NCBI GenBank assembly: GCA_039034035.1
Contig: JBCCBN010000004.1
Location: 1-52,139 of the forward strand
DNA length: 52,139 nt
Direction: 5' to 3'
DNA from: UBA5336 sp039034035
Lineage (GTDB): Bacteria; Pseudomonadota; Alphaproteobacteria; Caulobacterales; Hyphomonadaceae
Position numbers and translations under genes: made by a program
Shown here: positions 1-8,346 of the stretch, piece by piece
Numbering within the stretch: the first letter of the stretch is position 1
Layout of the letters: every line of letters begins with the position of its first letter
Notes under the pieces: generated by a model
Told to the model about the DNA's origin: nothing
Database searches by the model: none
Seen by the model: the letters and a program-made list of their open reading frames with translations, nothing else

Positions 1-292
1 ATGTCTTGAATCGATGCGAGATTTCGGCGCCCGACTGGACGAGCGCCTGGTCAACTGGGACGAATGGAAGTTCGGCGAGGTCGTCCAACCAGCCCAGAGC
101 TGCGTCATGGGATAGCGGAACCTCGATCTTGCGCGTCACCGTATTGTAGAATTCCTGGAGCACCTGGCCGGACGTTCCGAAGTCGAGGTTTTCAATGAGT
201 TTTTCGCTCATCTGGCGCTTGAGCTCCTCATCGCTTCCACTGCCGACCGCGTAAACAAGAACATTGGTATCGAGAAACGCTTCAGCGCTCAT
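1..292 (-). CDS. PIN-domain toxin (VapC-like), 3' end cut by window
   Basis: The first 97 codons of a PIN-domain protein read leftward off the window edge. The N-terminus has the PIN signature FLDTNVLVYA with the first metal-binding Asp at residue 8. The segment QVLQEFYNTVTRK supplies the conserved Glu of this PIN subgroup. PIN toxins of VapC type are Mg-dependent RNases that cut tRNA or rRNA. The start codon overlaps the stop of the upstream antitoxin gene by 11 bp (282-292), which fits translational coupling and an antitoxin-first operon. The last acidic residues of the active site lie outside the window, so an intact nuclease cannot be confirmed. Confidence 0.85.
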   Translation of the reverse strand, partial: MSAEAFLDTNVLVYAVGSGSDEELKRQMSEKLIENLDFGTSGQVLQEFYNTVTRKIEVPLSHDAALGWLDDLAELPFVPVDQALVQSGAEISHRFKT

Positions 293-518
293 GCAACTCG
301 TCTCGTGTCCAAGTCATCTTACCGACCCGACCCTTCGACTCCCGGGACCGCATTGCAAGGCGTTTTCTGGTCTTGACCGTTTTGCTCCGCTCTTGCGTCG
401 TCTTCTCAAGGAAATCCCGAACCATGGCATTCACAGTGGTTTCCTCCAGCGCCGCAATCACTCTGGCGCGGGCAAGTACGTCTTCATCGACAGCGAGGGT
501 GATGTTCTTTGTCGCCAT
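282..518 (-). CDS. ribbon-helix-helix antitoxin (VapB-like)
   Basis: A 78-residue basic protein. Its first ~40 residues (KNITLAVDEDVLARARVIAA, then a helix ending VRDFLEK) match the ribbon-helix-helix antitoxins that pair with PIN toxins. The C-terminal half is charged and probably wraps the toxin. It starts with ATG and overlaps the toxin start. A perfect 7-1-7 palindrome lies 33 bp upstream of the start and overlaps a possible -10 element, so autorepression is likely. By family knowledge the pair is autoregulated and the antitoxin neutralises the toxin. The target RNA is unknown. Confidence 0.8.
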   Translation of the reverse strand: MATKNITLAVDEDVLARARVIAALEETTVNAMVRDFLEKTTQERSKTVKTRKRLAMRSRESKGRVGKMTWTRDELHER

Positions 519-550
519 GGTGTTCGGCGTCGTTCCACGTATCCTGTTTT

Positions 551-565
551 ACACATATTATGTGT
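551..565. promoter_or_regulatory. palindromic operator of the toxin-antitoxin operon
   Basis: ACACATATTATGTGT is a perfect inverted repeat (7-bp arms, one central base), 33 bp upstream of the antitoxin ATG. On the minus strand the repeat contains TAATAT, a plausible -10 hexamer, so a bound antitoxin dimer would block the promoter. It is AT-rich within GC-rich surroundings. Its role as a VapB operator is inferred from position and symmetry. Confidence 0.6.
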
Positions 566-682
566 GCAGGGTGGTGGCAACCACGCGCTGTCTGAAGGAT
601 CCCAAAACCCCGGCGCCCATAGCCAGTATCATCGCGATGGCGGCACTGGCGCGATGCCACGCGGTGAAATCAGAGCGCCGAT

Positions 683-1879
683 CTAGGCGGTCTTCACAGC
701 GTTGACGATTTTCTGGGCGGCGTCGTCGAGGTCGTCGGCGGGGATGACGTTGAGGCCGGAATTGGCGATGATCGCCTTGCCTTCATCGACATTGGTACCT
801 TCAAGGCGGACGACCAGCGGGACCTGGAGGTTGGTTTCCTTCACAGCCTGGAGCACGCCTTCGGCGATGACGTCACACTTCATGATGCCGCCGAAGATGT
901 TCACGAGGATGCCCTTCACGTTGGGGTCCTTCATGATGATCTTGAACGCTGCGGCGACCTTCTCGGCATCGGCGCCGCCGCCGACATCGCAGAAATTGGC
1001 GGGCTCTTCGCCATAGAGCTTGATGATGTCCATCGTCGCCATGGCAAGGCCAGCGCCATTGACCATGCAGCCAATCGTGCCCTCAAGCGCGATGTAGGCC
1101 AGGTCCCACTCGCTGGCTTCGATTTCCTTTTCATCTTCTTCGGTCTCGTCGCGAAGCGCGCGGATGTCCTCATGGCGGAAGAGGGCATTGCCGTCGAAAC
1201 TGACTTTCGCATCGAGGACGCGGAGATGGCCGTCCTTCATGACGATCAGCGGATTGATCTCCAGCATCGCCATGTCCTTCTCGGTGAAGGCTTTGTAGAG
1301 GATCGGGAAAAGGGTCATGCCATCGGTGCGGGCGGTGCTTTCAAGCGCCAGCGCGTCGCAAAGCTTGGCGGCGTCTGCATCGGTGACGCCGGAGGTGGGG
1401 TCGATTGGCAGGGTGAGGATCTTTTCCGGGGTCGAATGGGCGACTTCCTCAATGTCCATGCCGCCTTCGGTGGAGGCGACAAAAGCCGGCTGGCCGGTGC
1501 CGCGGTCGACGAGGATCGAAAGGTACAGCTCGCGGTCGATATCGGCGCCATCTTCGATATAGAGGCGGTTCACCTGCTTGCCGGCATCGCCAGTCTGGGC
1601 GGTGACCAGGGTATGGCCGAGCATCTGTTGAGCGTGGGCGACCGCTTCGTCGCGAGAGAAGGCGAGGCGAACGCCGCCCTTCTCGCCGGCATCGGCTTCC
1701 TTGAACCGGCCCTTGCCGCGGCCGCCAGCATGGATCTGGGACTTCACCACCCAAAGCGGTCCCGGCAGGCTATCGACGGCTGCCTCAATGTCCCCCTTGG
1801 TGAGCACCGGGGTGCCATTGGCGACGGGCGCGCCGAAGGATTTGAGGACGGCTTTCGCCTGGTATTCGTGGATGTTCAT
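683..1879 (-). CDS. sucC: succinyl-CoA synthetase (ADP-forming), beta subunit
   Basis: Beta subunit of the TCA-cycle enzyme that makes ATP or GTP from succinyl-CoA. The 398-residue protein begins MNIHEYQAKAVLKSFGAPV, the invariant start of SucC. An ATP-grasp domain occupies about residues 2-235, with HAGGRGKGRFKE as nucleotide-binding loop. A CoA-ligase domain follows, with VNIFGGIMKCDVIAEG near the phosphohistidine-transfer site. An in-frame opening extends to 1993 but has no family similarity before MNIHEYQ, so 1879 is the start. Length is normal. The alpha-subunit gene sucD, usually directly downstream, is not here: the next gene is an antitoxin, 164 bp away. SucC needs SucD, so sucD must lie elsewhere. 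Confidence 0.97.
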   Translation of the reverse strand: MNIHEYQAKAVLKSFGAPVANGTPVLTKGDIEAAVDSLPGPLWVVKSQIHAGGRGKGRFKEADAGEKGGVRLAFSRDEAVAHAQQMLGHTLVTAQTGDAGKQVNRLYIEDGADIDRELYLSILVDRGTGQPAFVASTEGGMDIEEVAHSTPEKILTLPIDPTSGVTDADAAKLCDALALESTARTDGMTLFPILYKAFTEKDMAMLEINPLIVMKDGHLRVLDAKVSFDGNALFRHEDIRALRDETEEDEKEIEASEWDLAYIALEGTIGCMVNGAGLAMATMDIIKLYGEEPANFCDVGGGADAEKVAAAFKIIMKDPNVKGILVNIFGGIMKCDVIAEGVLQAVKETNLQVPLVVRLEGTNVDEGKAIIANSGLNVIPADDLDDAAQKIVNAVKTA

Positions 1880-2038
1880 GCCTGAAAAATCCTTGCGGTC
1901 TGGACCCATGGGACGGAAGGGCGGGGGAGCGAACATCGCCGCACCCCAGAATCCCGGCGACTTATAGCAGCGCCAAGGGGCGGCGCAACTCACGGACCGG
2001 GCAGCAAGACCCTTTCAAAACGACGCAGGAAACCCGCC

Positions 2039-3340
2039 TCAGGAGGGCGACTGTTCCCCGTTCTCGTCGAATTCGGGAAACGGCTTTGCGTCGCCCGGTG
2101 TCGTGGGGTTGCGAGGGTCCAGTTCGCCACCGGCCACAGACAGCGGTTGCGCGATCTCCCAACGCTCGGCATCGGCGTCCGGCACCGGCTCCCGTGCCTG
2201 GCGGCGAACGAGCATAGTGCCAGTGAGCAAGAAGGACCCAATCGCCGCAAAGACGAATAGCCCCGCCGGCCCGAGACTTGTGCGCATCACAGCCCCTGAC
2301 AGTGGCGGACCGACCACTGACCCGATCGCCCAGACAAACAATAGCCCCGACATCAGCTGCGGAATCTCGTCAATCTCGGCCCTGTCGATACCGTGAGCAA
2401 CACTGACGCCATAGGAGGACAGCGATCCAGCACCCCACACCGCGATCAGTATGAGCAGCACGCTGCGGTCGAACACTGCGAAACCGGCGGCCAGGATAAG
2501 CGCGACAATGGCGGAGAAGAACGCCATGCCCGCGACGACCGAGCGCCGGTCGACACGATCAGAAAAGCGCCCGGCTGGCCATTGGCTGAGCAAGCCGCCA
2601 ATCCACGCCGCAGCAGCGATCTGGGCGGCCGCGGTGGTCGCGCTTTCGCCATCGCGCAGAAGCGATTGCGCCAGAAGCGGCAAAAGGGCCGTTGTTCCGG
2701 TATTGATCAACCCAGCAGCAAACGCACCAATAACGGCTGCTGGCGCGAGCCGGAAGAGCGCCACTGGGGAGATTGCGCCAGACCGCGGCGGGGCAGGCTG
2801 GTCCCGCCGGGTCATGCAGATTGGCACCAAGGATACCGCACAGAAGATGCCCGCAAACAAAAGCGGGTCAGGCGACAGGGCAGTGGCGCCCGCCGCCATG
2901 AACGGACCGATCAACAACGCCGCCTTCGCCACCACATGGTAGAAGCCGGTGACGCCGCCCCGAACAGCCGCGGGGGTGGAGCTGGAAAGCCAGCTTTCAA
3001 TGCTGGTGAACATCCAAGCGAACACCACACCTTGCAGGAGGCGAAGCGCGCCCCGCCCGATCGGGTCGGCGACGAGCGCCATGGCGAGGATTGAGGCGGT
3101 GTTCAGCGCCGCCGCGGCTGAATAGACACGGATGTTCCCAATCCGCGACATCATTCGCGGTGCCGTCCAAGCCCCCACCATGAATCCCACCGCATGGAGG
3201 GCAGCGACCACACCGATCAAAGGAGCGCCGACGCCCATCCCGTCCAGGCCCAAGGGGGTGATGACGCCGATCAATCCGCCGGCGAGTTGAAGGAACCCAA
3301 CAGCGAAAATGAGTGCGAGGACGTTGCGATATTCTGTCAT
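2039..3340 (-). CDS. MFS transporter (YcaD-like)
   Basis: A 433-residue major facilitator with about twelve hydrophobic helices and an N-terminus (ALIFAVGFLQLAGGLIGV) like the YcaD/UMF subgroup. The loop after helix 2 contains APRMMSRIGNIRVY, a variant of the MFS motif A. The central loop after helix 6 is short. The C-terminal tail is hydrophilic and acidic. Substrate cannot be deduced. It lies 159 bp upstream of sucC on the same strand and 74 bp downstream of the PhoD-like gene. The spacing suggests separate or weakly coupled transcription. Confidence 0.85.
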   Translation of the reverse strand: MTEYRNVLALIFAVGFLQLAGGLIGVITPLGLDGMGVGAPLIGVVAALHAVGFMVGAWTAPRMMSRIGNIRVYSAAAALNTASILAMALVADPIGRGALRLLQGVVFAWMFTSIESWLSSSTPAAVRGGVTGFYHVVAKAALLIGPFMAAGATALSPDPLLFAGIFCAVSLVPICMTRRDQPAPPRSGAISPVALFRLAPAAVIGAFAAGLINTGTTALLPLLAQSLLRDGESATTAAAQIAAAAWIGGLLSQWPAGRFSDRVDRRSVVAGMAFFSAIVALILAAGFAVFDRSVLLILIAVWGAGSLSSYGVSVAHGIDRAEIDEIPQLMSGLLFVWAIGSVVGPPLSGAVMRTSLGPAGLFVFAAIGSFLLTGTMLVRRQAREPVPDADAERWEIAQPLSVAGGELDPRNPTTPGDAKPFPEFDENGEQSPS

Positions 3341-3414
3341 GATCCCGATCCAACAAGGGCGGAAATCGGGTTAGGGTATCTACCGTATTTGGGAAAGCGA
3401 CGAGTGCGGGCCGG

Positions 3415-4656
3415 TTACGGGGCGGGCGGGATGGGGAAGCTGACGTTGCGGACCACTTCGCCGGTCTCGTCATTCAGCGTGAGACTGACCGTGCGGGCGT
3501 CCCAATCCATGTTGATTGCTCCGAAATGAGTCTTTGCGAAGCCGGCCCCCAACTGAGCACGATCGGTTTCGGAACTTTCATCGGCGAACGACATGTTGAG
3601 CGATGAAGCTGTCACTTCATGGACCGGATAGGGAAGCAGATCGTCTTCGAGGCGGTAGAGAAAACCCGTATGGCGGTCGCCGGAGACGAAAACGACGCCC
3701 TCGGCATCGGTGCGGTCGATGAGCTGGAACAACCGGTCGCGCTCGGCGGGCATGTTGTTCCAATGCTCATAGCCATGCCCATCGGTGGTGCTGATCTGGA
3801 TGGATGAGACGATCAGGCGGAGGTCCGCCGGTTCGCGGAGCTGGTTTTCGAGCCAGGTCCACTGGGCCGCGCCCAGCATGTCCTGCTGCATCGGATCGGT
3901 GTGGGGAATGTAGCGCTGCTTGCCAGGGGCATTCCATTGGTCGGTATTGACCAACGGCCCCCGGAAGAAGCGGGTGTCGAGCATGATGATCTGGGTCCGC
4001 TGGCCTTCGGGGCCGAAGCTGCGGGCATAGTAAGTGCCCGGCCAGGAGCCCACATCTTCATCATCGAGCCCCCAGAAGGTTTCGTGGATCATCTCCGCAT
4101 AGACCTTGAAGGGGAAATCGGCGCCGGCATCATTGGCGCCATAGTCATGATCGTCCCAAGCCACCATCATAGGGTGGGACGCGCGGACCGCTTGGAACTC
4201 AGGGCTCGCGGCAAGGTCCACGAAACTCTCGCGATGCTCTTCGAAATCCGGCTCGTTGAAGACCCGGCCGCGGGTATCATCGCTGTCGCCATAGACATTG
4301 TCGCCTGTCATGATGAAGAGGTCAGCCGGTTCGACGGCGGTGCGGGCGAGGGTTGGGCTATCGCGCTCTTCATTATTGCACGAGCCGATGAGAATGCGGG
4401 TGATCGGCTGACTGGCGTCGGGCAATGCAGGGCCGGCGGGCGCAACCGGGAGCGAGGATCGGTCGATGGTGGCGTAATAGGCGTTCAGCGCCTCAACTGC
4501 GGACGCAGGCGGGGGCGGGGTAACCGATTGTGGCAGCGCCGCCGATACGGGTTCCGCCTGGGATTCGGGCGCGGCGGACTCATCGATCGGGACCGCTTCG
4601 CACGCTGCGAATGTCAGCGTCGCCAGTGAAACAATCAGTGCGGTCGTGTGGTTCAT
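3415..4656 (-). CDS. PhoD-like alkaline phosphatase family lipoprotein
   Basis: A 413-residue exported metallophosphoesterase. The N-terminus is hydrophobic and ends TFAAC-E, a possible lipobox with Cys19, followed by a Pro/Ala-rich linker to about residue 75. The catalytic domain shows metallophosphatase motifs in order: GSCNNE, GDNVYGD, WDDHDYG and GDRHTG, which place the metal ligands. PhoD-family enzymes hydrolyse phosphodiesters or monoesters in the periplasm. The domain ends in a short beta-rich segment. The substrate is not evident, and no phosphate-regulon box was seen. Confidence 0.85.
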   Translation of the reverse strand: MNHTTALIVSLATLTFAACEAVPIDESAAPESQAEPVSAALPQSVTPPPPASAVEALNAYYATIDRSSLPVAPAGPALPDASQPITRILIGSCNNEERDSPTLARTAVEPADLFIMTGDNVYGDSDDTRGRVFNEPDFEEHRESFVDLAASPEFQAVRASHPMMVAWDDHDYGANDAGADFPFKVYAEMIHETFWGLDDEDVGSWPGTYYARSFGPEGQRTQIIMLDTRFFRGPLVNTDQWNAPGKQRYIPHTDPMQQDMLGAAQWTWLENQLREPADLRLIVSSIQISTTDGHGYEHWNNMPAERDRLFQLIDRTDAEGVVFVSGDRHTGFLYRLEDDLLPYPVHEVTASSLNMSFADESSETDRAQLGAGFAKTHFGAINMDWDARTVSLTLNDETGEVVRNVSFPIPPAP

Positions 4657-4710
4657 CGTCTGCCCTCCGGAACACCTTCCCGTGTTCTATACGCCAGGGT
4701 TAACGGTTTC

Positions 4711-4728
4711 GCGACGTCGAAACGTCGC
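4711..4728 (-). terminator. possible hairpin terminator after the GT2 gene
   Basis: A perfect 7-bp stem (GCGACGT / ACGTCGC) with a CGAA loop lies 19 bp past the stop of the minus-strand glycosyltransferase gene. No U-tract follows, so it may be only an RNA 3'-end stabiliser. Confidence 0.35.
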
Positions 4729-4746
4729 CGCACCGCGAGCGCGCGC

Positions 4747-5538
4747 TCAATCCTGGGGCAAACGCGGGTCGCCGGACTCGCGCGCGATGCCGTAGCCGCC
4801 CCGGCGTACCAGCCAGAACATGCCGACCAGATCGAACAGCCCCGCCCCAAACCGGCCCCAGAACCCGTATTTCGAGCTGCCATGCCAGCGCGGCCGGTCA
4901 TTGACGCTCTCTTCCCGCACCGCCCATCCTGCGCGCTTGATCAACGCCGGTAGGAACCGGTGCATCGATGCGAAGAAGGGCAGGTCCCGAAACGCCCGGG
5001 TTCGGATCAGCTTGAACCCGCATCCCGTATCGGTGGCATCGTCGCGAAGCACCGCCCGGCGGACCCCGTTGGCCACGCGAGATTGCAGCCATTTGAAGCC
5101 GCTATCATTGCGACTGTTGCGCTTGCCGGCGATGATGCCGAGGTTCGGATCTACCGCCGGGCCGGATGCGGGCGCGATGACGGTGTCCCAAAGCCGGCGG
5201 GTATCGTTGACATCATTCTGGCCATCGCCATCGAGGAGCTGCACCCAGGTGCCGCGTGCCATGCGGAGACCTGTGAAGAGGGCGGCGGATTTTCCGGCGC
5301 GGCTGTCGTGGGTGAGGAGGGTGACGGTCCCGGGCCAACGCGCGGCCGCTTCGGCCAATTCCGCCCCGGTGGCATCTTCAGACGCATCATTGACGCCAAT
5401 GATCTCGAAAGCGATGCCGTCCAGCGCGGTATGGATCTCTTCCAGGAGCGGCAACACGTTCCCGCTTTCATTGTAGAACGGGATCAGCACGGTCAGGTCT
5501 GGAGCGGCGGCGTCTTGCGGGCGGATGGGGTCGGACAA
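4747..5538 (-). CDS. GT2 family glycosyltransferase (dolichol-phosphate mannosyltransferase-like)
   Basis: A 263-residue soluble GT-A fold enzyme. LTVLIPFYNESGNVLPLLEE opens the nucleotide-sugar domain, IIGVNDASEDAT carries the first Asp motif, and QLLDGDGQND the DXD-like metal site. The C-terminal region (RPRWHGSSKYGFWGR ... DLVGMFWL) is typical of polyprenyl-phosphate sugar transferases (DPM1/ArnC class). Unlike ArnC it has no clear C-terminal membrane pair. A lipid-carrier acceptor is likely but the sugar is unknown. The start is a TTG; no other in-frame start precedes the catalytic core. It lies 39 bp downstream of the deaminase-like gene. Confidence 0.85.
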   Translation of the reverse strand: MSDPIRPQDAAAPDLTVLIPFYNESGNVLPLLEEIHTALDGIAFEIIGVNDASEDATGAELAEAAARWPGTVTLLTHDSRAGKSAALFTGLRMARGTWVQLLDGDGQNDVNDTRRLWDTVIAPASGPAVDPNLGIIAGKRNSRNDSGFKWLQSRVANGVRRAVLRDDATDTGCGFKLIRTRAFRDLPFFASMHRFLPALIKRAGWAVREESVNDRPRWHGSSKYGFWGRFGAGLFDLVGMFWLVRRGGYGIARESGDPRLPQD

Positions 5539-5577
5539 GGGGTGGCCTTGGAGGCTGTGGGTCGAGGAGGCGGCAGG

Positions 5578-6429
5578 TCAGGTGCCGCTTTTCGCACGGG
5601 CGAAGAAGTCTTGATAGAGCAAGCCTGCGGCCTCGGTGCAGATGCCGGTTTCAACCGCTATGCCAGCCGCTTCCAACCGGGCGAGCCCGCCAGCACCGTT
5701 CGGATGCGCATCCGCGATGGCAACGACGACACGGGCGACGCCGGCGGCAACCAGACGCTCACTGCAGGAGAGGCCCCCGGCGCTGCGCTCGCGGCACGGC
5801 TCAAGGGTGACATAGGCGGTGGCGCCTTCGGCCAGCGATTGGGCCTCGGCAAGCGCCAGCTCTTCGGCATGGACGGTGCCGCCCTCGGCGGTGGCCGCCT
5901 CAGCGATCAGTTCGCCGCGCGGGTCGACCAGTACGCACCCGACCGATGGGTTCAGCCCGGTCTTGCCATGGTTGCGCCGCGCCAAAGCAAGCGCCCGGCG
6001 CATATTGGCCGCGTCATCAAACTCGAAGAACCCTCGCTCCAAAAACGGCATCGCGGTGGTCATTACCGAACGACCGGTGGCTGACAGGGCGCGGTCGAGC
6101 GCGTTCGGGGCCGTGGTTTCATCGGCCGATTCCCAGGCCCCCCGCCGCTCCCCGTCCTGGAGCAAAACGGTGCGTTGTTCGCACACCCCGCCAAAACACT
6201 CGACAATGAGCCCGATCAGCGGCGCCGAACCGGATCGTGCGCTGAATTCGGTGAGGATTTCCCGCTCCCAATCGGCCGGCTCGTACAGGCGGTAGTCTGC
6301 CCCCAGCACATGCATCCGGCCCGCAAACGGGGCCTCCACATCGCGCTGGACACCGCCGAGCCGGTCCATGAGCCAAGACCATTCGAGGGTTCGGTCAAAG
6401 CCGATCAGGCCGGAGAAGACATAGGTCAT
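5578..6429 (-). CDS. RibD-like deaminase domain fused to an unknown N-terminal domain
   Basis: A 283-residue protein. About residues 140-283 are a cytidine-deaminase-fold domain closest to the deaminase half of RibD: MRRALALARRNHGKTGLNPSVG, the zinc/proton-shuttle motif HAEE, and EPC-x9-C for the other two zinc ligands. RibD normally has PCSHxGRTPPC (x8), so the substrate loop is altered and its histidine is missing. There is no reductase domain. The first ~135 residues (MTYVFSGLIGFDRTLEW ...) match no family I recognise, yet the frame is open throughout. It could be a nucleoside or pterin-type deaminase, or a riboflavin-pathway paralogue. It lies between gpmA and the GT2 gene. Confidence 0.7.
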   Translation of the reverse strand: MTYVFSGLIGFDRTLEWSWLMDRLGGVQRDVEAPFAGRMHVLGADYRLYEPADWEREILTEFSARSGSAPLIGLIVECFGGVCEQRTVLLQDGERRGAWESADETTAPNALDRALSATGRSVMTTAMPFLERGFFEFDDAANMRRALALARRNHGKTGLNPSVGCVLVDPRGELIAEAATAEGGTVHAEELALAEAQSLAEGATAYVTLEPCRERSAGGLSCSERLVAAGVARVVVAIADAHPNGAGGLARLEAAGIAVETGICTEAAGLLYQDFFARAKSGT

Positions 6430-6453
6430 GGGATGCGGTCACCATTGGACACG

Positions 6454-7167
6454 CTATGGAAGCGCCGGCAAGGGTTTGGCGCGGTCTTGGTCGAGATACC
6501 GGACGGCGGTGGGCTTCAACCCGGTATCGAGGGTGATCAGGAGCGGGTTTCCGGTGGGGATTTCAACCTGGGTGATGGTCTCGTCCGGGACCTCGAAAAG
6601 GTGTTTCGCCAGGGCACGAAGAGAGTTTCCGTGCGCGGCGATGATGGTATCGGTCCCTGCCGACAGCACCGGCGCGACCGTGCTGGTCCAGTAGGGCAGA
6701 ACGCGCTCCAGCGTGAGTTTCAGGCTCTCGGCGGGCGGCACATCAACCCCGTCATAGCGCGGATCGCTGGATAGGTCGTACTCGCCGCCCACCTCCAGCG
6801 TGGGCGGCGGGATATCGTAGCTGCGCCGCCAGATATGGACCTGGTCAGCCCCATGCTTTGCGGCGGTTTCGTCCTTGTCGAGCCCGGTCAGCTCGCCATA
6901 GTGGCGCTCATTCAGGCGCCAGTGCTTCTCAACCGGCAGCCAGGCCCGGTCCATTTCCGTCAGGGCCAACCACAATGTGCGGATGGCACGGGTCTGGACG
7001 CTGGAAAATGCCTGGCGAAAATCAACGCCGGTGGCCTTCAGCGCAGTGCCCGACGCGCGCGCCTCGGCCTCGCCCTTTTCGGTGAGATCAGCGTCCCACC
7101 AGCCAGTGAAACGGTTTTCCAGGTTCCACTGGCTCTGGCCGTGGCGGATAAGGGCGAGGGTGGTCAT
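6454..7167 (-). CDS. gpmA: 2,3-bisphosphoglycerate-dependent phosphoglycerate mutase
   Basis: Interconverts 3- and 2-phosphoglycerate in glycolysis and gluconeogenesis. The 237-residue protein starts MTTLALIRHGQSQWN, with the phospho-acceptor His9 in RHG. LNERHYGELTGLDK carries the catalytic Glu and IAAHGNSLRAL the second active-site His. Length and insertions match the dPGM family. A Shine-Dalgarno GGAG precedes the ATG. It lies 47 bp after the AGE-like gene on the same strand and 24 bp before the deaminase-like gene, so the block 4747-8246 may be cotranscribed. Confidence 0.95.
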   Translation of the reverse strand: MTTLALIRHGQSQWNLENRFTGWWDADLTEKGEAEARASGTALKATGVDFRQAFSSVQTRAIRTLWLALTEMDRAWLPVEKHWRLNERHYGELTGLDKDETAAKHGADQVHIWRRSYDIPPPTLEVGGEYDLSSDPRYDGVDVPPAESLKLTLERVLPYWTSTVAPVLSAGTDTIIAAHGNSLRALAKHLFEVPDETITQVEIPTGNPLLITLDTGLKPTAVRYLDQDRAKPLPALP

Positions 7168-7214
7168 GGGAACTCCGTTCAGGACGCGATCAACTGGATG
7201 CAGCGGTGCAACAA

Positions 7215-8246
7215 CTACGCCGCCATTGTGTCAATGAGCGAGACCAGCGCGCGGGCGATCGTATCAGCGTGGCGAGCGGCGATCTGCTGGTCGGCGGGCA
7301 GACCCTCGGCGGTGTAATTCGCGATCCAGCCACCTTCGGGTGTGAGGTGGGTGTCCATGATTGCGTCGAAGCTGTCCCGGGCCGCGGCGCCGATTTGAGG
7401 GGCGGGATCAACGCGGAGTTGGCTAAGATGGGCCATCAAGGCTGCGGCCTGGGCATCGAGGGTGAGGCTGGCATCGATTTTCGTCCCGTCTTGGGTGACC
7501 AGTTTCGGAACGCTACCGTCTTCATCCTGGGCGGCGGCAGCGAACGCGAACAAGGCCTGGCTTTCAACTGGCCATGCGGCGCCGATACTGTCGGCATGGG
7601 CGGCCATGCGCCAGGACCAGTTGAACTGGTCGGCAATGTCTACCGGTTCGTCGGCGCGAACGAACAGCTGGCATGGCGCGCTTCCGATATCGTTGGTCAG
7701 CGCGGCGGCCAGACTGCTGGCGCGGCCGGTATGGCCGCCAGTGGGGTCGACCCGGGCGAGGACCAGGCAGGCGTCTAGCCAGGTCGGCAGGCCGGCGGCC
7801 TTGAACGCCTTACCCGCGACGAGCCGGGTGGCCTGGTCATGGGCAGCATCGATGATAGCCCGGGCGGCGCCGGGCAGGGCTGGCTTGGCGACCGATGCGT
7901 CCACCTCGCCGGCACTCAGTCCATGGGCGAGCAACCAGCCGGCGCGGGCGACCAGCGTGCTGGCCTCCGGGCCACCCAGCGTGTCGCCGAGAAACCCCTC
8001 CAGGCTGCGCGCGATGGCGGAATTTTCAGGGTCGAGGCGGCGGATACGAGCGAACGCCGCGGCAAGCCGAATGGCAGCCAGCGGGTCTGACCCGGGATCA
8101 TCGGCGAGCGGGCGGTGGTTCAGATCGAGCGCAGCGGCGACCCCGCCAGCGCGCTCGAGGCTCGCCTGGCTCCAGAGCGGAACCATCGCGTCGAGCAGCC
8201 ATGCCTTGGCTTCGCGGCTGCGGCGGAGGAGAGCGCGGGTGGACAT
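7215..8246 (-). CDS. AGE-family-like (N-acylglucosamine 2-epimerase/mannose isomerase) protein, divergent
   Basis: A 343-residue soluble, Ala-rich helical protein. The N-terminal stretch LLDAMVPLWSQASLERAGGVAAALDLNH and the C-terminal GGWIANYTAEGLP ... RHADTIARALVSLI resemble the (alpha/alpha)6-barrel sugar epimerases of the AGE family. The usual RRxxVQAR and FPYH motifs are weak (AIRLAAAFARI; ARHADTI), so catalytic residues may be lost or replaced. Neighbouring sugar-phosphate and glycosyltransferase genes fit carbohydrate metabolism. The assignment rests on fold-like patterns only, and activity is uncertain. Confidence 0.5.
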   Translation of the reverse strand: MSTRALLRRSREAKAWLLDAMVPLWSQASLERAGGVAAALDLNHRPLADDPGSDPLAAIRLAAAFARIRRLDPENSAIARSLEGFLGDTLGGPEASTLVARAGWLLAHGLSAGEVDASVAKPALPGAARAIIDAAHDQATRLVAGKAFKAAGLPTWLDACLVLARVDPTGGHTGRASSLAAALTNDIGSAPCQLFVRADEPVDIADQFNWSWRMAAHADSIGAAWPVESQALFAFAAAAQDEDGSVPKLVTQDGTKIDASLTLDAQAAALMAHLSQLRVDPAPQIGAAARDSFDAIMDTHLTPEGGWIANYTAEGLPADQQIAARHADTIARALVSLIDTMAA

Positions 8247-8346
8247 GGGATGATGGGCCAGCGATGGAAGACGAAGCGGGCCGGCTGAACGAGATAGCTC
8301 GCCAAACCGGGCCGGGCCTTGCTAACAGGGGTGCATCGGAAACGCC

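Noticed and set aside
1880..1993. N-terminal extension of the sucC frame
   Set aside because: The family start MNIHEYQ lies at 1879 and the extra 38 codons have no family resemblance.
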